DNA of 34,255 nt from Paracoccaceae bacterium (lineage in GTDB: Bacteria; Pseudomonadota; Alphaproteobacteria; Rhodobacterales; Rhodobacteraceae). Below the pieces are notes generated by a model that did not search any database, was not told the DNA's origin, and worked only from the letters and a program-made list of their open reading frames with translations. This document shows positions 31,375 through 34,255 of the stretch, one piece after another. The stretch covers positions 1-34,255 of the forward strand of contig JALWTH010000411.1 of assembly GCA_027082975.1 (NCBI GenBank), in the 5' to 3' direction. The number at the start of each line of letters is the position of its first letter. Positions within the stretch are counted from its first letter, which is position 1. A program made the position numbers and the translations under genes.

Positions 31375-31641
31375 CTATCCTCCGGCGATCAGGGGGATGA
31401 TGGTGCCCTGGAAGAAGCTGACCAGGGTCGAGGTCATGTAGCTCATCGACACCCAGAAGACGGCGAGGATCGCCGCCAGCTTGGGCACGAAGGTCAGGGT
31501 CATCTCCTGGATCGAGGTGAGCGCCTGAAACAGGCCCACGGTCAGACCGGCGACGAGGGCAACGCTCAGGATCGGGGTCGAGAGCTTCACCGCGTCCCAG
31601 AGCCCTTCGCGCAGGGTGTCGAAAAAGATCGTCTGGTCCAT
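31375..31641 (-). CDS. fliQ: Flagellar export apparatus protein FliQ
   Basis: 88 residues from the ATG at 31641 (MDQTIFFDTLREGLW). Two membrane helices are visible: LSTPILSVALVAGLTVGLFQALT and FVPKLAAILAVFWVSM. The family signature LFQALTSIQEMTLTFVPKL is intact. It forms part of the export gate with FliP and FliR, neither of which is in the window. The start is two bases past the fliE stop. ORF-track entry 31375..32091 joins it to unrelated frame. Confidence 0.95.
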   Translation of the reverse strand: MDQTIFFDTLREGLWDAVKLSTPILSVALVAGLTVGLFQALTSIQEMTLTFVPKLAAILAVFWVSMSYMTSTLVSFFQGTIIPLIAGG

Positions 31642-31643
31642 GG

Positions 31644-31934
31644 CTATACCGGCATCCTGAGGATTTCCTGGTAGGCTTCGACCACCTTGTCGCGCACGGT
31701 CACGGCGGTCTCCACCGCCAGTTCGGTCTGGGCCAGCGCCTGCACCAGCGCATTGGGGTCTGCGTCTCCGACCATGGCGGCCATGGCGGTCTCTTCGCCC
31801 TTGCGCAGGGTCTCGGCGAAATCTCCGGCCACTCTGGACAGCGCTTCGCCGGGGCCGTCCGGCTGTGCCTTCGGCGCTGTCGCCGGACGGGTTGCCGCAT
31901 ATTGCCGGGCCGCGAGAGAGGATCTGATATCCAT
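31644..31934 (-). CDS. fliE: Flagellar hook-basal body complex protein FliE
   Basis: 96 residues. A variable N-terminus is followed by the FliE core: ADPNALVQALAQTELAVETAVTVRDKVVEAYQEILRMPV, ending in the usual RMPV. FliE links the MS ring/export gate to the proximal rod. AGGAG precedes the ATG. Confidence 0.95.
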   Translation of the reverse strand: MDIRSSLAARQYAATRPATAPKAQPDGPGEALSRVAGDFAETLRKGEETAMAAMVGDADPNALVQALAQTELAVETAVTVRDKVVEAYQEILRMPV

Positions 31935-31945
31935 TCCGAATACTC

Positions 31946-32338
31946 CTATCTGCGTAGCAGTTCGAGCAGGGCGCGCGACATTTGCCGCGTCTGGTCGAAC
32001 ATCCTGAGATTCGCCTCATAGCTGCGCTGCGCTTCGCGCGCGTCAGCGATTTCGACCACCAGATCGACATTGGAGCCGTCATAGTAGCCAAGCTGGTTCG
32101 CCAGCGGGTGGGATGGGTCGTAGATCGAGGGCAGCTCGCTGCGGTCGAGGATCACCCGGCCGGTCGTGACCTCGCCGGTGGGGCGGCCTGCCTCGACCAC
32201 CGCCTTGAAGGGAACGATCTTGCGCCGGTAGCCGGGGGTGTCGGCATTGGCGATATTCTCGGAGACGAAGCGCAGGCGGGTGGCCTGGGCCTGCATCCCG
32301 GAAGAGGCGGCGGCGAGTGCGGTGCGAAAATCGCTCAT
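31946..32338 (-). CDS. flgC: Flagellar proximal rod protein FlgC
   Basis: 130 residues, normal length. N-terminal ASSGMQAQATRLRFVSENIANADTPGYRRK and C-terminal EIADAREAQRSYEANLRMFDQ are FlgC signatures. AGGAGGACAGC precedes the ATG. Seventeen bases after flgB. Confidence 0.96.
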   Translation of the reverse strand: MSDFRTALAAASSGMQAQATRLRFVSENIANADTPGYRRKIVPFKAVVEAGRPTGEVTTGRVILDRSELPSIYDPSHPLANQLGYYDGSNVDLVVEIADAREAQRSYEANLRMFDQTRQMSRALLELLRR

Positions 32339-32355
32339 GCTGTCCTCCTGTCTGC

Positions 32356-32748
32356 CTATTTGCGTCCGAGGCTGGTACGCAGCACGTTGAGCGCCGAGCG
32401 GTAGATCGCCAGCGCCCTCTGCTGCTCGTCTTGGGCCTCGGCGGCCATCATCAGCTCGGTCTCGAGCGAGACATTGTTGCCATTGGGCGACAGGGCGCCG
32501 GGGCGCTCGGCCTCGAACGGGCGCCAGGCCGGCGCGCGGCTCTCGCCCGGCGGCAGGTGGCCGGGGCGGGTGGCGCGCAGGGCCAGGGCCGGCTCTGCGC
32601 TGTAGGAATCACGAAAGGAGGCGATGTCGCGGGCCCGGTAGCCGGGGGTGTCGGCATTGGCCACGTTCTCAGCGATGAGCGCCTGACGGGTGCTGGCATG
32701 GCGGGCCATGCCCTGGGCCATGCGAAAGATCTGCAATTTTTCCAGCAT
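32356..32748 (-). CDS. flgB: Flagellar proximal rod protein FlgB
   Basis: 130 residues from the ATG at 32748 (MLEKLQIFRMAQGMARHAS); GGGAGAAG upstream supports this start over the ORF-track start at 32778. The motif RQALIAENVANADTPGYRARD is the FlgB/C rod signature, and GNNVSLETELMMAAEAQDEQ the C-terminal one. First gene of the minus-strand flagellar operon, divergent from fliI. Confidence 0.95.
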   Translation of the reverse strand: MLEKLQIFRMAQGMARHASTRQALIAENVANADTPGYRARDIASFRDSYSAEPALALRATRPGHLPPGESRAPAWRPFEAERPGALSPNGNNVSLETELMMAAEAQDEQQRALAIYRSALNVLRTSLGRK

Positions 32749-32817
32749 CGGGGCTTCTCCCTCGAATAACGCAACCAAGGCTTAACCCTGATTCGTTTAA
32801 AAACGGTTTCGAACCGC
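32749..32817. promoter_or_regulatory. Divergent flgB/fliI promoter region
   Basis: Only about 70 bp separate the two start codons. It is AT-richer than its surroundings and holds TTAACC and TTTAAA elements (TTAA-N11-TTAA) and the near-palindrome CGGTTTCGAACCG. TTAA pairs recall CtrA sites (TTAA-N7-TTAA), common before alphaproteobacterial flagellar genes, but the spacing here is not the canonical one. Confidence 0.4.
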
Positions 32818-34182
32818 ATGGAGATTCGAAAAATGATCGGATTCGAGCAATTGGCAGCGGAGGTGTCGGCCACCCCGGCGATGTATCATGTGGGCCGGGT
32901 GGCGCGCATTCACCGGGGCACGGTCGAGGTGAGCGGGCTTTCGTCGGTGGCCGGGCTGGCCGACCTGGTGGAAATCGGCGCCGGACCGGGCAGGCGCGGA
33001 CGCCTGGGAGAAGTGATCGCGCTTTCGGGGCAGGTGGTCACGGTGCTGCCGGATGGCGATGTGGAGGGGCTGAGGATCGGCGAGGCGGTCCGATTGCTGG
33101 GGCGCAGCGACATCGCCCCGGACGACAGCTGGGTCGGTCGCGTCATAGATCCCTTTGGCAAGGCGCTGGACGACCGTCCGATCCTGCGCGGCACCGAGAG
33201 CAGGCCGCTGCGCGGCGCGCCGGCAAACCCGACCCGCCGCCGCCCCCTGGGCGCCCGGCTCGAGACCGGGATGGCGGTCTTCAACACCCTGCTGCCGATC
33301 GTGCGCGGGCAGCGGATCGGGCTGTTTGCCGGCTCCGGGGTCGGCAAGTCTACCCTGCTGGCCAAGCTGGCCCGGGGGGTGCAGGCCGATGTGGTGGTGA
33401 TCGGCCTGATCGGCGAGCGCGGGCGCGAGGTGCGCGAATTCGTCGAGCGGGTGCTGGGGCCGGAAGGGATGAAGCGGGCGGTGGTGGTGGCGGCGACCTC
33501 GGACCAGTCGCCGATGGTGCGCCGGCGCTGCGGCTGGACGACAATGGCGGTGGCCGAGCACTTTCGCGACCAGGGCAGGCATGTGCTGCTGCTGGCCGAT
33601 TCGATCACCCGCTTCGCCGAAGCCCACCGCGAAATCGCCCTGGCGGCGGGCGAAGAAGGCAGCCTGCGCGGATACCCTCCCTCGACGGCGCAGCAGATCA
33701 CCACGCTGTGCGAGCGGGCCGGGCCGGGGGAGGACAACCAGGGCGACATCACCGCCGTGTTCAGCGTGCTGGTCGCCGGCTCCGACATGGAAGAGCCCAT
33801 CGCCGACATCCTGCGCGGGGTGCTGGACGGCCATGTGGTGCTGGAGCGCAAGATCGCCGAGCGCGGGCGCTTCCCGGCAATCGACCTGCTGCGCTCGGTC
33901 TCGCGCGCCCTGCCGGGCGCGGCCAGCGATGCCGAGAACACGCTGATTGCCGCCGCGCGCCAGCGGCTGGGCACCTATGACCGCTCGGAAATGATGATCC
34001 AGGCCGGGCTTTACTCGCCCGGCTCCGACCCGATGATCGACGCCGCCATTGCCGCCTGGCCGAAGCTGGATGCCTTTCTCGCCGAGGACGAATGGGAAAA
34101 TACCCAGGCCAGCTTCCGCCGGCTCGCCGCCTGTCTGGTCGAGGAAAGCGGGGAGGAAGGGCAGGACGAACAGGCCGGCTGA
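32818..34182 (+). CDS. fliI: Flagellum-specific ATPase FliI
   Basis: 454 residues from 32818, or 449 from the ATG at 32833 (MIGFEQLAAEV), which has GGAG nine bases upstream and may be the true start. Walker A is AGSGVGKSTLL, Walker B region HVLLLADSITRFAEAHRE, and the type-III ATPase signature GYPPSTAQQITTLCERAG. GERGREVREFVE and VAATSDQSPMVRRR are F1-beta-like family blocks. It energises export of rod, hook and filament proteins. The signature is somewhat divergent from the common PSVFAKLPRLVERAG. Confidence 0.96.
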   Translation: MEIRKMIGFEQLAAEVSATPAMYHVGRVARIHRGTVEVSGLSSVAGLADLVEIGAGPGRRGRLGEVIALSGQVVTVLPDGDVEGLRIGEAVRLLGRSDIAPDDSWVGRVIDPFGKALDDRPILRGTESRPLRGAPANPTRRRPLGARLETGMAVFNTLLPIVRGQRIGLFAGSGVGKSTLLAKLARGVQADVVVIGLIGERGREVREFVERVLGPEGMKRAVVVAATSDQSPMVRRRCGWTTMAVAEHFRDQGRHVLLLADSITRFAEAHREIALAAGEEGSLRGYPPSTAQQITTLCERAGPGEDNQGDITAVFSVLVAGSDMEEPIADILRGVLDGHVVLERKIAERGRFPAIDLLRSVSRALPGAASDAENTLIAAARQRLGTYDRSEMMIQAGLYSPGSDPMIDAAIAAWPKLDAFLAEDEWENTQASFRRLAACLVEESGEEGQDEQAG

Positions 34183-34186
34183 GCCC

Positions 34187-34255
34187 CCGCACGGCCCCAC
34201 GCGGCCCGGGCGCGGATCAGGCCCGCAAGCGCCAGGGCCGCGTGGGGCCGTGCGG
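34187..34255. terminator. 21-bp perfect inverted repeat after fliI
   Basis: CCGCACGGCCCCACGCGGCC plus a C at 34187-34207 is repeated in perfect inverted form at 34235-34255, with a 27-nt loop that itself contains GGGC/GCCC. It begins four bases past the fliI stop and ends at the window edge, so a following T tract cannot be seen. It is likely a strong terminator for fliI or one arm of a GC-rich repeat. Confidence 0.65.

Noticed and set aside
32749-32817. Canonical CtrA site TTAA-N7-TTAA before flgB/fliI
   Set aside because: TTAA pairs are present but spaced by 11 bases, so a CtrA call cannot be supported.
1-34255. CRISPR array or complete prophage/integrase
   Set aside because: No regularly spaced repeats of CRISPR size, no cas genes, and no integrase or phage structural genes were seen.

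Overview
This window is GC-rich and densely packed DNA, most likely from an alphaproteobacterium of the Rhodobacteraceae/Paracoccaceae (Roseobacter-Paracoccus type). The indicators are a dctPQM TRAP transporter beside dctB/dctD, a split Mrp-type antiporter operon in E-F-G-A'-B-C-D order, a flagellar cluster ordered flgB-flgC-fliE-fliQ-flgF-flgG-flgA-flgH-fliL with fliI divergent, and a KpsT/KpsE pair with a long N-terminal extension. This is family-level inference; no 16S gene or species marker is present.

Layout. 1-1823 (minus): ybeY, a CorC-like CBS protein, and the 5' part of lnt, the ybeY-corC-lnt RNA-maturation/envelope set. 2013-5274 (minus): the TRAP transporter dctP, dctQ, dctM. 5534-8520 (minus): the two-component system dctB-dctD. 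The dctD product keeps its receiver and HTH but lacks the GAFTGA loop and the usual Walker A lysine. Two palindromes spaced 33 bp apart lie upstream of dctP. 8591-17638 (minus): a long, tightly overlapped operon encoding a multisubunit cation/proton antiporter (mnhE, F, G, a DUF4040 protein, B, C, three D-type subunits, one small membrane protein), followed by a uracil-DNA-glycosylase-like protein and an SseB-like protein. The DUF4040 gene appears to start at ATA.

17977-20386 (plus): a KpsT-like ATPase and a KpsE-like polysaccharide co-polymerase, with no permease next to them. 20474-21727 (plus): a BON-MscS mechanosensitive channel. 21816-21890: tRNA-Gln(TTG). 21891-28136 looks like an accessory insertion. 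It holds a small IS3 transposase remnant, a 268-bp structured element with 34-bp terminal inverted repeats and two internal hairpins, a very large DEDD exonuclease + RecQ + UvrD helicase broken by a -1 frameshift, and about 500 bp of repeat-containing DNA with no convincing gene. 28137-32748 (minus): flagellar rod, L-ring, P-ring-assembly and export genes. 32818-34182 (plus): fliI, followed by a 21-bp perfect inverted repeat that runs to the window end.

How the genes work together: DctBD probably senses C4-dicarboxylates and controls dctPQM. The mnh products form one membrane antiporter. The flagellar genes supply rod proteins, the FlgA/FlgH ring components and the FliI export ATPase. The most unusual material is the composite helicase-nuclease with its flanking structured element, and the degenerate DctD with its paired operators.
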